Assembly (NCBI GenBank): GCA_021737275.1
Contig: JAIPEE010000005.1
Location: forward strand, 1 to 64,000
Direction of reading: 5' to 3'
From: Desulfobacterales bacterium
GTDB taxonomy: Bacteria > Desulfobacterota > Desulfobacteria > Desulfobacterales > JAIPEE01
DNA: 64,000 nt
Of this stretch, positions 7,818 through 16,554 are shown one piece after another. The notes beneath the pieces are model-generated. The model worked only from the letters and a program-made list of their open reading frames with translations, did no database searches and was not told the origin of the DNA. Every line of letters begins with the position of its first letter. The first letter of the stretch is position 1. Position numbers and translations under genes: made by a program.

Positions 7818-10307
7818 ATGGCTGACCCTATAACTTCAACCGGAACTGCCGGTACATTTCAAATGTCCGGCCTGACGTCTGATACCCAGTGGGCCGATGT
7901 GGTTGACCAGATGGTGGAAGTTGAGCGTTTCAATATCAACCGCCTTGAATTATGGCAGGCTGAGTGGGAAGAGAAACTAACCGTCATATCCGGTCTGGAC
8001 ACATTGCTCCTGGGCCTTGAAACAGATGCGGAAGACTTGAATACAGCCATCCGGTTCTATTCCAGGTTAGCATCTTCCACAGATGAGGATATTGTTTCGG
8101 TAAGTACAACCAGCTCTGCCGTACCGGGCGCCCATACCGTAACCGTCGGAAGTAACATTGAACACCGCATTGCCTCACAGGGCTGGTTGGATAAAGATAC
8201 AACCGCTATCGGTGACGCAGGCGGGGATTTTATAATATCGGTTGGAAATCAGGGAACTATCACGATTGATGATGCGGACATTACATCTGCAACGACCCTT
8301 GAAGATTTACAGAATCTGATCAATAACAATGCCGGAAACACCGGTTCAATGGCGGTAACGGCTTCGATTATTGATGACGGCTCCGACTCAAATCAATACC
8401 GTCTTGTTATCACAGCAGATAATGGCGGCCCGGATTATGAAATATCAATAACCGGCAATCCGACACTGTTAAACTTATATGAAAATGATATCGCTCCACC
8501 GGATATCTCTAATCTTACGGCAACAAGTACAACCGCAATATCATCATTGGGAAATTTCACCGGCAATAAAAGCGACATAGGAAGTGCCGCATACCGAACC
8601 TATACGTTCACAGGACCCTCTTCTGATGAAATCATTGGAAGCGGCTCATGGCATATTGAGTGGTCGGGTGATAATGGCGGCGGCAGCGGCACAATTGAAT
8701 TGGGAAGCGACTATACACCCGGTGATACCATAGAGATTGAAGACGGCGTTTATATCCGGTTTGATGACGGCATTCTCGAAGGTGGTGATCTTACTTTTGA
8801 AGTAAAGGCTTACAGCACCAATATCGACGATGCTCAGTTGGATGACTGGACCGGCACCTCATCCATTACAATGGATGGCAATTATCTGGGGAATACAAAC
8901 AAGATATTTTCCTTTACGGTGTCAGAAAGTGCCACTGTCGGCAGTGATGATTTTTCGATAATCTGGAAAGATACTGAGGGCAATTATGGAACGATTGATG
9001 TAACGGCTGACAACTATACAGACCTTGAGGTTTCTCAGGGAATTACACTCTCATTAAGTACAGGTAGTGTTAGCATTGATGATAAATTTTCTGTCAGGGC
9101 AACCAATTCAACTATTCAGGCTGCTGTTTCTGAAGGTCTGGCCCAGGTTGAAATCCAGTCACATTCAGGTTTTATTGATGAAAAAACAACTGCGGTAACT
9201 TCCGAGGAAGGAACCTTTTCCTATACATATAATGGTGTGACACGCTCGATAACCATACCGGCTGAATCCACCCTTACGGATCTGCTGATTCAAATTAATA
9301 TTGATGAAGACAACCCCGGTGTAACCGCATCCATTATTAATGACGGCAGCGGGTTGAATAATGCTTATCATCTTCAGCTTACAGGCAATGACACCGGCGC
9401 AGCATACAATATAGAAAACATATCTCATACGCTTGATAATTTCGATATGGGCGGTACAACCGGTTTTGGTTTCAGTGAAACCCAGGCCGCCCGGAACGCC
9501 ATGATAAAAGTTAATGGTTATCCCGTTGACGCATCTGAATATATTCAACGCTCATCCAATACGGTTGGTGATGTCATTGGCGGCACCACCTTATCTCTGC
9601 AGGATGCAGGAACAGTAACGGTTACAATCAACACGGACAATTCTGCTATTATTGAAAAAATCCACGGGTTTGTTGATTCTGTAAATTCCACACTGGATTA
9701 TATCAAGGCAATGACCGTCCATATTGAACAGGGAAGTGAGCAATATGACGGTCCCATGCAGAGCAACTATACATTCCAGATCATTCAGCAGCGAATCAAT
9801 GCTGTTCTCAGCGGCTCTGTTCCCGGTCTCTCTGATGGAGTTGACACATATACCCATCTTGCCCAGATTGGCATCACGACTGAAAATGCTCAGATCGCCA
9901 TTGCAGCTAATGATCTGGAGTGGAGCACCAGTATCAGAAGATGGGAAATTAACGATATTGAATTGATTAACGCATTAAATAACGATGTTGATGCGGTTGC
10001 AAATCTTTTTATTCTTAATGACAAAACAGAAGTCGAAGGTATTGCAGAACTGATACGTATCGAAGCCGATACCATTACGGCACCGTATACAGATGAAGAT
10101 CCGGGTCTTCTGGCCGTATTAACAGAGAATTATAATAACATCGTTGATAATGTTGATTTGAAAATTGAACGGGAAGAGCGAAGACTGCTCCTGGTAGAAA
10201 ATCGTCTTAACCAAAGATTTACAGCTCTTGAAACACTCCTCGGTGAGCTGAGCTCTCAGGAAAGTGCATTAACATCAATGCTCGATGCCTTAAAACAAGA
10301 TGATTAA
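7818..10307 (+). CDS. fliD: Flagellar filament cap protein FliD (HAP2)
   Basis: FliD forms the cap that folds flagellin at the filament tip. The N-terminal FliD domain is seen (FQMSGLTSDTQWADVVDQM and a coiled stretch to about residue 75). The C-terminal coiled region carries RLLLVENRLNQRF and ends SALTSMLDALK. At 829 residues it is far longer than the usual 400-550. The extra length is in the middle: repeated beta-rich modules around residues 90-470, including two hook-IN-like motifs (EGTFSYTYNGVTRSITIPA is one). This matches the oversized FlgK and FlgL in the window. It is first gene of an operon with fliS. Confidence 0.93.
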   Translation: MADPITSTGTAGTFQMSGLTSDTQWADVVDQMVEVERFNINRLELWQAEWEEKLTVISGLDTLLLGLETDAEDLNTAIRFYSRLASSTDEDIVSVSTTSSAVPGAHTVTVGSNIEHRIASQGWLDKDTTAIGDAGGDFIISVGNQGTITIDDADITSATTLEDLQNLINNNAGNTGSMAVTASIIDDGSDSNQYRLVITADNGGPDYEISITGNPTLLNLYENDIAPPDISNLTATSTTAISSLGNFTGNKSDIGSAAYRTYTFTGPSSDEIIGSGSWHIEWSGDNGGGSGTIELGSDYTPGDTIEIEDGVYIRFDDGILEGGDLTFEVKAYSTNIDDAQLDDWTGTSSITMDGNYLGNTNKIFSFTVSESATVGSDDFSIIWKDTEGNYGTIDVTADNYTDLEVSQGITLSLSTGSVSIDDKFSVRATNSTIQAAVSEGLAQVEIQSHSGFIDEKTTAVTSEEGTFSYTYNGVTRSITIPAESTLTDLLIQINIDEDNPGVTASIINDGSGLNNAYHLQLTGNDTGAAYNIENISHTLDNFDMGGTTGFGFSETQAARNAMIKVNGYPVDASEYIQRSSNTVGDVIGGTTLSLQDAGTVTVTINTDNSAIIEKIHGFVDSVNSTLDYIKAMTVHIEQGSEQYDGPMQSNYTFQIIQQRINAVLSGSVPGLSDGVDTYTHLAQIGITTENAQIAIAANDLEWSTSIRRWEINDIELINALNNDVDAVANLFILNDKTEVEGIAELIRIEADTITAPYTDEDPGLLAVLTENYNNIVDNVDLKIEREERRLLLVENRLNQRFTALETLLGELSSQESALTSMLDALKQDD

Positions 10308-10350
10308 TTATATAAATTTTTAAATGATTCAATAACCGGAGGGATCAAAA

Positions 10351-10791
10351 ATGCAAAATTATAACCAGCAGGTTTACAGAGAAACAGAAGTTTCAACAGC
10401 TGATCGCGGCAAACTGGTCGTGCTTCTTTATGATGGTGCTGTAAACTTTCTTGAAAAAGCCAAACAAGCTATAAGGGAAAGAAATATTCCTGAAAAAGCA
10501 AACAATATCAATCGTGCACAGGATATTATTCAGGAACTTCAATATGCACTCCGAATGGATGTTGGCGGCGAAATAGCAGAAAACCTGAACAGGTTATATC
10601 AGTTTATGGTTGTTCATCTCCTGAAAGGAAAGATATCCGCGGACGGCACTCAGAACATTGATGAGGTTATTACGATGCTGCGCCAATTAAATAAAGCATG
10701 GCGTGAAATAATTACACGCCCTGAAGTTCAGGCCATCAAGGAAAAAGATCTTCCAGATGCAAACGGAATTTCAAGAGGTATTGCCGTTTAA
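10351..10791 (+). CDS. fliS: Flagellin export chaperone FliS
   Basis: This is the small helical cytosolic chaperone that holds flagellin before secretion. Typical features are the N-terminal YNQQVYRETEVSTADRGKLV, then LLYDGAVNFLEKAKQAI, and a C-terminal helix with WREIITRPEV. Length is 146 residues. A good site (GGAGG) lies 8 bp before the ATG. It follows fliD by 43 bp in the same operon. Confidence 0.93.
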   Translation: MQNYNQQVYRETEVSTADRGKLVVLLYDGAVNFLEKAKQAIRERNIPEKANNINRAQDIIQELQYALRMDVGGEIAENLNRLYQFMVVHLLKGKISADGTQNIDEVITMLRQLNKAWREIITRPEVQAIKEKDLPDANGISRGIAV

Positions 10792-10841
10792 ATTATTCTT
10801 TCTTGATGACGTGCTGATTTTTTAAAAAAGGATTATTATTA

Positions 10842-11276
10842 ATGGAAACAATGATTGCCGGTTACCATGAGCAGCTTGGTCTACTGACAAAGCTGACGAC
10901 AATAAGTGAATCAATCCGTGACCTTGTCAAAATGGACAATATTGATCATGCCGGTGAGCTTATCGAAAAAAGAGATAAAATAATACTCGAGATCAATCTG
11001 CTTGACAAAAAGAGTAAAGCGCATCAGCCCGACATTAAATACTCCGGAAAAGTTTTATCATTTAAGCAAGCTTCGGAAATGAAGGCGCTGTCAATCCGGC
11101 TCCTCGGTTTAAAGCAGAGAATCATCATACTAGATGACGAGGTTAAAAAAACAATCAACGAAAAGATGAATGATATATCTGATGAACTTAAAAAGACGTC
11201 TTCAGGTGCCAGGATAATACAGAAATATTCACCCTTTTCGGAAAATAATCCGAAATGGTTCAGCTGTGCTATTTAA
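10842..11276 (+). CDS. FliT/FlgN-like flagellar chaperone
   Basis: A 144-residue, almost wholly helical protein directly after fliS, the usual position of FliT, which binds FliD. The heptad-like stretch YHEQLGLLTKLTTISESIRDLV followed by LIEKRDKIILEINLLDKK resembles the FliT/FlgN chaperone fold. The second half (MKALSIRLLGLKQRIIILDDEV) continues as a coil. Sequence identity in this family is low, so the assignment rests mainly on position and shape. Confidence 0.6.
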   Translation: METMIAGYHEQLGLLTKLTTISESIRDLVKMDNIDHAGELIEKRDKIILEINLLDKKSKAHQPDIKYSGKVLSFKQASEMKALSIRLLGLKQRIIILDDEVKKTINEKMNDISDELKKTSSGARIIQKYSPFSENNPKWFSCAI

Positions 11277-11381
11277 ATTTGATACAAATTTAGCTTTATT
11301 GACATATCAAATAAAAATTAGATCTTTTATTTTATTTCTGATATTAAAGTTAAACTTAATATTTAAATTTAACTTTAATAT
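11277..11381. repeat. AT-only inverted repeats after the fliDS operon
   Basis: TAAATTTG-ATA-CAAATTTA (about 11274-11292) is followed by a perfect 14-bp pair ATATTAAAGTTAAA (11341-11354) and its complement (11368-11381). Both could extrude as cruciforms or act in mRNA 3' processing. No gene is seen in 11277-11604. Confidence 0.55.
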
Positions 11382-11404
11382 TCAATTCAAATTTTGTAAG
11401 CTTT

Positions 11405-11433
11405 GTAAAAAACCCTTCAATGGGTTTGTTTAC
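11405..11433 (+). terminator. Possible terminator of fliD-fliS-fliT
   Basis: GTAAAAAACCC and GGGTTTGTTTAC form an 11-bp stem with one bulge and a TTCAAT loop. The T content is in the stem arm rather than a clean tract. Confidence 0.45.
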
Positions 11434-11446
11434 CAATTGCTATATT

Positions 11447-11593
11447 AAGGGGGGCTCTAAAAATTTGGAATTCAGTACAAGTTCAAGGCATGTGAAAATT
11501 TTAACCACAGGAATAATATAATATATTTTGAGGATTGAAATTTTCACATAACAAAGAAACTGCTGCTGAAAGTCAATTTTTAGAGCCCCCCTT
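11447..11593. mobile_element. MITE-like element with 19-bp perfect terminal inverted repeats
   Basis: AAGGGGGGCTCTAAAAATT (11447-11465) is exactly inverted at 11575-11593. Inside, TGTGAAAATTT and AAATTTTCACA form a second nested pair, so the whole 147 bp can fold as a long hairpin. No ORF is inside. If the ends are taken as the G/C runs, flanking TTAA and TTCA could be a 4-bp target duplication with one mismatch. It ends just before the ribosome site of gmd (AGGGG). Confidence 0.65.
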
Positions 11594-11604
11594 CAGGGGA
11601 ATTT

Positions 11605-12690
11605 ATGAAAAAAGCTCTGATAACCGGTATCACAGGACAGGACGGCGCATATCTGGCCGAATTTTTATTGAAAAAAGGTTATGAAGTTCATGGCCTCAAA
11701 AGAAGATCATCCTCATTCAATACGGCCCGAATTGATCATCTGTACCAGGACCCTCATGTTGAAAAGCGAAACTTTATCCTGCATCATGGTGATCTGACCG
11801 ACGCCACCAATCTGATCAGAATTGTCCAGGATGTCCAGCCTGATGAAATTTATAACCTGGCGGCACAAAGCCATGTTGCTGTCTCTTTTGAGACACCGGA
11901 ATATACCGCAAATGCGGATGCCCTTGGTACACTCAGATTGCTTGAAGCCATAAGAATTCTGAATCTTTCTGACAAAACCAGATTTTATCAGGCATCCACA
12001 TCTGAGCTTTTTGGGAAGGTACACGAATCTCCTCAAAAAGAGACCACACCTTTTTATCCACGCTCTCCATATGGTGTCGCCAAGCTTTATGGTTACTGGA
12101 TTACCGTAAATTATAGAGAAGCCTACGGCATGTATGCCTGTAATGGTATTTTATTCAACCACGAATCACCCATACGCGGTGAAACCTTTGTTACCCGCAA
12201 AATAACCCGTGCTGCAGCACGCATTAACTTAGGCCTCCAAGATAAGCTCTTTGTCGGAAACCTTGATGCAAAACGCGATTGGGGACATGCACGGGATTAT
12301 GTTGTTGCCCAATGGATGGTCCTCCAGCAACCGGAACCGGAAGATTTTGTTATTGCGACCGGTAAACAATATTCGGTTCGGGAACTATGCACACAAGCGT
12401 TTGCCCATGCCGGATATACTCTACGCTTTGAAGGAACCGGCATAGGTGAAAAAGGAATTGATGAAAAAACCGGTAATGTTCTTATTGAAATAGACCCCCG
12501 TTATTTCAGACCTACGGAAGTTGAAACGCTTTTAGGCGATGCCTCAAAAGCTGAAGAAAAACTCGGCTGGACACCCAGAATAACATTTGAAGACATGATT
12601 CGGGAAATGGTAACGGAAGATATTGAAAGTGCAAAAAAAGATAAGGTTTGCCAGTTGGCGGGATTTAAAACATTCAATGGATATGAATAA
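11605..12690 (+). CDS. gmd: GDP-mannose 4,6-dehydratase
   Basis: Converts GDP-D-mannose to GDP-4-keto-6-deoxy-D-mannose, the precursor of GDP-fucose, GDP-rhamnose and related sugars. The Rossmann motif [15 protein letters not shown] is at residues 8-22, catalytic STSELFGK is present, and SPYGVAKLY supplies the Tyr-Lys pair. Length (361) is standard. The ATG has AGGGG 7 bp upstream. No partner reductase or epimerase (fcl, rmd, per) lies in the window, so the final sugar cannot be told. It opens the glycan block. Confidence 0.93.
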   Translation: MKKALITGITGQDGAYLAEFLLKKGYEVHGLKRRSSSFNTARIDHLYQDPHVEKRNFILHHGDLTDATNLIRIVQDVQPDEIYNLAAQSHVAVSFETPEYTANADALGTLRLLEAIRILNLSDKTRFYQASTSELFGKVHESPQKETTPFYPRSPYGVAKLYGYWITVNYREAYGMYACNGILFNHESPIRGETFVTRKITRAAARINLGLQDKLFVGNLDAKRDWGHARDYVVAQWMVLQQPEPEDFVIATGKQYSVRELCTQAFAHAGYTLRFEGTGIGEKGIDEKTGNVLIEIDPRYFRPTEVETLLGDASKAEEKLGWTPRITFEDMIREMVTEDIESAKKDKVCQLAGFKTFNGYE

Positions 12691-12757
12691 GTTGAGTCTA
12701 TTTAAAAATAACAATAAAAAAATGATTGATACTGTTACTCATATAATTAATAGATGA

Positions 12758-15055
12758 ATGCAAATAACTTCACAAAATGACGATAATTCTACCTTAAAGT
12801 GCAAAAACCTCATCGTTGTCCTCGGAATGCACCGCAGCGGCACATCCGTTCTGACAAATATTTTATCTAAAGCAGGTTTTTTTGTTGGGGATAAAGAAGA
12901 TCTTATCCAGCCTAACAAATATAATAAAGACGGCTTTTTTGAACGCTGGTCCGTTTTAAAGCTAAACGAACAGATTCTCGAACAATGCGGTGGATTCTGT
13001 TTTGAACCGCCTGATGAAGATAAAATCAATTCTGTAAATATTGATAGTTCCATAAGAGAAATACTATCTGTTTATAATGGCCATAACCACGCTATCATTA
13101 AGGACCCCAGACTCTGCCTCACCTTCCCTGTCTGGAAATCATCATTAGGCCCCAATATTAAAATCATCAGAATATCCAGAAACCCTGAAGCTGTTGCATC
13201 ATCTATGGTTAAAAGAAACAAATTTTCTACAGAAACAGCACTTCAATTAAACCAAATATATAATGAACGGGCCGATAAATATTCAGAGGGCTATCCTCTC
13301 TTCAAGATGCAGTATGAAGATCTTTTCTCTAAAGAACGCCAAAAAATTCTGGATAAGTTGGCTGATTTTCTAAAAATTAATATCAGCCTTGAAACTATTG
13401 CAAACAATATAATCGACCCGGCACAATACCATCATAAACCTGCAAGTTCCAACATGAGCAAAAAAAATATCGATCCGATTTATAATAATGCAACCCAACT
13501 TTTAAAACAGGGAAAAAATGATGAAGCTTTTGAAATACTTGAAAAAGCATTAAACCCTTTTACAGACCACGCCCTTGCACATAATGATCTTGGTGTTCTT
13601 TATTTCCAGAAAGGCTTGTCCGAAAAAGCCATCACCCATATCAAACATGCGCTCTCCCTCGAACCTGATAATCCGATTTTTATTAGAAATCTAAAGGATC
13701 TTTCAGCTTCAATAATCAAATCTGAAATACAGAACTCAGCAGTGACAACTCAGAACTCAGAAGCTCTTTCCCTTATCACTCAAAACTCAAGACTCAAAAC
13801 TCAAAACTCAAAATTTTCCTCCCTTCCCTCCTCACTTAACACAAAATCCTGGTGGGACTACCCCCGCTTCAAAAACAGCACTGTAAAGGTTTTGCTCATC
13901 AGTCTCAGACATCTTCTTTTAAGTGAGATAAACGGATCTTTACAACGCATGGGACATGAATGCAGGATTTTTCTGATTGAAGGTGAAGAACTGGATAAAG
14001 ATACAGTTGAAAAAATGTTTATGAATGCTATCAGAGAATTTAAACCTGACTTTGTTCTTACGATCAATCACCTTGGTTTTGATCGTGAAGGCGTTGTAAC
14101 GGATCTGATGACCCGAGGGCGAATTCCTTTTGCATCATGGTATGTGGATAGTCCACAGCTGATAATAGAACACTATGCCAATAACAAATCCCCCTATCTT
14201 TCTCTGTTCTTATGGGATCTTGATTATATCGATATTGTAAAAAAGCTCGGTTTTGAAAACGCCCATTACCTTCCATTAGGTGTGGATGAAACCCTTTTTA
14301 AACCAATCCCATTGGCAGATAACCCACTGAAACATCTCTCTACAGATATAAGTTTTGTGGGTAATTCAATGCAAATTAAAGTGAACTCAATATTAAATCG
14401 ATTTAATATCAGTGGGCCTCTTTTAAAGAACTTTAATGAAGTTGCATCTGCCTTTGAATACGCTGAACACCTTATCGTTAGAGATTTACTAAAAGATAAA
14501 TTCCCTGAACTATATCACCATTTTTTAACACTTCAAGAGCCCGCTGCATTTGGTTATGAGGCCGGCGTTATCTGGGCTGCAACAGGAAGTTATCGGCTTA
14601 ATCTTGTCAAAAAATTGGCACCATACAATCCCTTAATTATAGGTGACCCTGGTTGGAAGGACATTCTTGGAGATGATTTCCGTCTCCACAAAGAACTCAA
14701 CTATTACCAAGACCTGACGAACTTTTATAATGTCTCAAAAATTACATTCAATGCCACCAGCAGACAAATGAAAACCGGTATAAACCAGAGAGTTTTCGAT
14801 ATGCCGGCTTGTCGTGGAGTCGTCTTAACAGACTGGACGAAACAGTTAGAAAATTTAATGGAACCCGGCAAAGAGCTTCTCGCGTACAAACATGCCGATG
14901 AAATACACGAATTAGTTGAGCAGACCCTCAACGATAATTTGTTTTATTCTTCAATATGCCGGCACGGTCATAATCGAGTATTAAATGAACACACCTATTG
15001 CCACCGTCTTAAACAATTGATTCAAGTTATGGTAGACAGTTTCAAACAATTCTAA
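12758..15055 (+). CDS. Sulfotransferase-like / TPR / CgeB-like glycosyltransferase fusion
   Basis: A 765-residue three-part protein. Residues 1-225 look like a P-loop sulfotransferase (LGMHRSGTSVLTNIL near 22, then IIRISRNPEAVASSM). Residues 235-320 are TPR helices (ALAHNDLGVLYFQKGLSEKAI). Residues 364-765 are a DUF3880/CgeB-like glycosyltransferase (PDFVLTINHLGFD, SWYVDSPQLII, YLPLGVDETLFKPI, FNATSRQMKTGINQR). Residues 327-363 form a low-complexity linker (TQNSRLKTQNSKF) encoded by an ACTCAAA-type repeat that elsewhere in the window is intergenic. The third part is a paralogue of the protein at 41268-42995. The likely role is glycan transfer onto flagellin or surface glycan (inference). Confidence 0.78.
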   Translation: MQITSQNDDNSTLKCKNLIVVLGMHRSGTSVLTNILSKAGFFVGDKEDLIQPNKYNKDGFFERWSVLKLNEQILEQCGGFCFEPPDEDKINSVNIDSSIREILSVYNGHNHAIIKDPRLCLTFPVWKSSLGPNIKIIRISRNPEAVASSMVKRNKFSTETALQLNQIYNERADKYSEGYPLFKMQYEDLFSKERQKILDKLADFLKINISLETIANNIIDPAQYHHKPASSNMSKKNIDPIYNNATQLLKQGKNDEAFEILEKALNPFTDHALAHNDLGVLYFQKGLSEKAITHIKHALSLEPDNPIFIRNLKDLSASIIKSEIQNSAVTTQNSEALSLITQNSRLKTQNSKFSSLPSSLNTKSWWDYPRFKNSTVKVLLISLRHLLLSEINGSLQRMGHECRIFLIEGEELDKDTVEKMFMNAIREFKPDFVLTINHLGFDREGVVTDLMTRGRIPFASWYVDSPQLIIEHYANNKSPYLSLFLWDLDYIDIVKKLGFENAHYLPLGVDETLFKPIPLADNPLKHLSTDISFVGNSMQIKVNSILNRFNISGPLLKNFNEVASAFEYAEHLIVRDLLKDKFPELYHHFLTLQEPAAFGYEAGVIWAATGSYRLNLVKKLAPYNPLIIGDPGWKDILGDDFRLHKELNYYQDLTNFYNVSKITFNATSRQMKTGINQRVFDMPACRGVVLTDWTKQLENLMEPGKELLAYKHADEIHELVEQTLNDNLFYSSICRHGHNRVLNEHTYCHRLKQLIQVMVDSFKQF
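13737..13815 (+). repeat. Degenerate ACTCAAA/ACTCAGA repeat inside a coding region
   Basis: Tandem 7-8 bp words (AACTCAGA, ACTCAAA, ACTCAAG) run through the linker of the preceding fusion gene while keeping frame. The same word family, partly reversed, is intergenic at 43656-43725 and 46885-46915. Confidence 0.7.
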
Positions 15056-15059
15056 CATA

Positions 15060-15232
15060 CGGCAAAAACTTCCACCTTAAGTGTCAAAACCTTACCTTAT
15101 TACTCATTTATGAAAATTCTTTAAATTTTATATCTATTTGTTTTTATTGCTTTTTTTGATTTTAATTTCAACTGGCACCCTTCTTGCTAAATTTCAAGTT
15201 AAAGTTAAAGTTTCATCTTTTAATTCCGATGA
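15060..15232 (+). promoter_or_regulatory. Sigma-54 promoter with upstream box and downstream sigma-28-like promoter (module copy 1)
   Basis: Three parts are shared with copy 2 at 34714-34883. The upstream box CGGCAAAAACTTCCAC is at 15060-15075. A perfect sigma-54 element TGGCACCCTTCTTGCT is at 15173-15188, 113 bp further on. TAAAGTTT-N11-TCCGATGA (15206-15232) resembles the sigma-28 consensus TAAAGTTT-N11-GCCGATAA. The box could be the site of a sigma-54 activator. The first gene downstream is the MerR-like regulator. Nothing else coding is seen in 15056-15398. Confidence 0.75.
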
Positions 15233-15407
15233 AAATAATTAACTGTAAAAAGTATATTACTTAAGATCAGGCAGAGAAACACTTCCAAAATTATTTCAAA
15301 TTTAAGATGGGATGTAACCCAAAGAGCGGAGCTGTATAATTAATAACCTCTCCTTTATTCGCCAAACCCGGCCTAATTAATAAAAATTACAATTTTCTAT
15401 GAGAAAA

Positions 15408-15749
15408 ATGAATTATCTTTCAATTAAACAGGTAAGCAAGATTACAGATACTCCTTCACATACATTAAGATTTTGGGAAAAAGAGTTTGAGGGCATTCTG
15501 GAGCCAGACAGAACACAAGGTGGCCAAAGGCGATATAGTCAGGAAACTATTTCCATTATTGAAAGAATAAAATTATTTAAAAAACAGGGTCTCAGTCTTT
15601 CTATAATCCGGCATAAACTCACTGAAAATAATGAAATCACAGATCAGGATATTAATAGCATTAATCTTCTTGCAGAAAAGGTAAGCGAAATCGTCAGAAC
15701 CGAAATATATAATTATTTTAATAACCACAATAATATCTCAAAGAATTAA
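15408..15749 (+). CDS. Small MerR-like DNA-binding regulator (copy 1)
   Basis: A 113-residue protein. The N-terminal 70 residues form a MerR-type winged HTH (YLSIKQVSKITDTPSHTLRFWEKEF, then GGQRRYSQETISIIERI). There is only a short C-terminal helical tail, with no effector domain and no cysteines. An ATG nine bases upstream (15399) is in frame, but I prefer 15408 because it aligns with the start of the paralogue at 35048. It lies behind sigma-54 and sigma-28-like promoters and immediately before the sulfotransferase gene (1-bp gap). It probably regulates the glycan cassette. Confidence 0.8.
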   Translation: MNYLSIKQVSKITDTPSHTLRFWEKEFEGILEPDRTQGGQRRYSQETISIIERIKLFKKQGLSLSIIRHKLTENNEITDQDINSINLLAEKVSEIVRTEIYNYFNNHNNISKN

Positions 15750-15750
15750 T

Positions 15751-16548
15751 ATGAATTCTAATAAACCCACTATCAGAGTTATCCATCAAATGGCGCGATC
15801 TGGCGGTACGTTAATCGGCAAATGCCTGGGATGCATGGAAGGTGTTGTACTGCTTAGTGAAATTCATCCTGCCATAATCAATGAGCTGACAGCAATTGAA
15901 CAAGCACATGCCTGGTTTAACCTTTTAACTACAGAAGATTTAAAATCACTTGTTAAAATGGGTCATATAAAATTTTCTGATGCTATCGCATTGATTCATC
16001 AGAGATGCGAAGAAAATGGGAAAATTTTAGTTATCAGGGATTGGACCCATATTGATTTTACAGGCGTTCCTTATGTTAAAAATGTCAGCTATAAATTAAC
16101 AACAACTAACGTCTTAAGTAACAGGTTTAATGTTATTCCCTTTGCAGTTGTCCGCCACCCTATTGATCAATGGCTAAGTTTAATCGGATTGGCCCATATG
16201 CAAGGTGATGTATTAAATCTTGATTCATATTTGTATGGGTATCGAAAATTTGCAGAAGCTTGCCAGCAAACCGGATTTATCCGATATGAAGATTTCACAC
16301 GTAATCCAGCATATAATATGAAGGAAATGTGTAATCATTTTTCAATAACTTTCGATTCAGGTTTTATATCTAAATGGTCAGGGTATTCAAATATTTCAGG
16401 TGATATTTATGGCGCTGGCCGGGGTAATTCTGACATAAAACCACTTCCACGCAGAGAATATAATCAAGATTTAATAAATATGTTTGAAAATAATTTTGAC
16501 TATCAGCAAGCAATAAATATCTTAAATTATAATACACTAAAGGTATAA
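15751..16548 (+). CDS. Sulfotransferase-like P-loop protein
   Basis: A 265-residue protein with the two PAPS-binding signatures of sulfotransferases: a 5'-phosphosulfate loop in MARSGGTLIGKCLG (about residues 11-24) and a 3'-phosphate segment in VVRHPIDQWLSLIG (about 131-144), followed by FIRYEDFTRNP. It is cytoplasmic, with no signal peptide. It starts 1 bp after the MerR-like gene, so it is probably cotranscribed. The acceptor is unknown; a sugar of the local glycan is likely. There are two other sulfotransferase-like proteins in the block. Confidence 0.72.
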   Translation: MNSNKPTIRVIHQMARSGGTLIGKCLGCMEGVVLLSEIHPAIINELTAIEQAHAWFNLLTTEDLKSLVKMGHIKFSDAIALIHQRCEENGKILVIRDWTHIDFTGVPYVKNVSYKLTTTNVLSNRFNVIPFAVVRHPIDQWLSLIGLAHMQGDVLNLDSYLYGYRKFAEACQQTGFIRYEDFTRNPAYNMKEMCNHFSITFDSGFISKWSGYSNISGDIYGAGRGNSDIKPLPRREYNQDLINMFENNFDYQQAINILNYNTLKV

Positions 16549-16554
16549 TATAAA

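Noticed and set aside
11266-11448. 60-residue plus-strand ORF after the FliT-like gene
   Set aside because: It runs through AT-only inverted repeats and a terminator-like hairpin, with Phe/Leu/Lys composition and no ribosome site.
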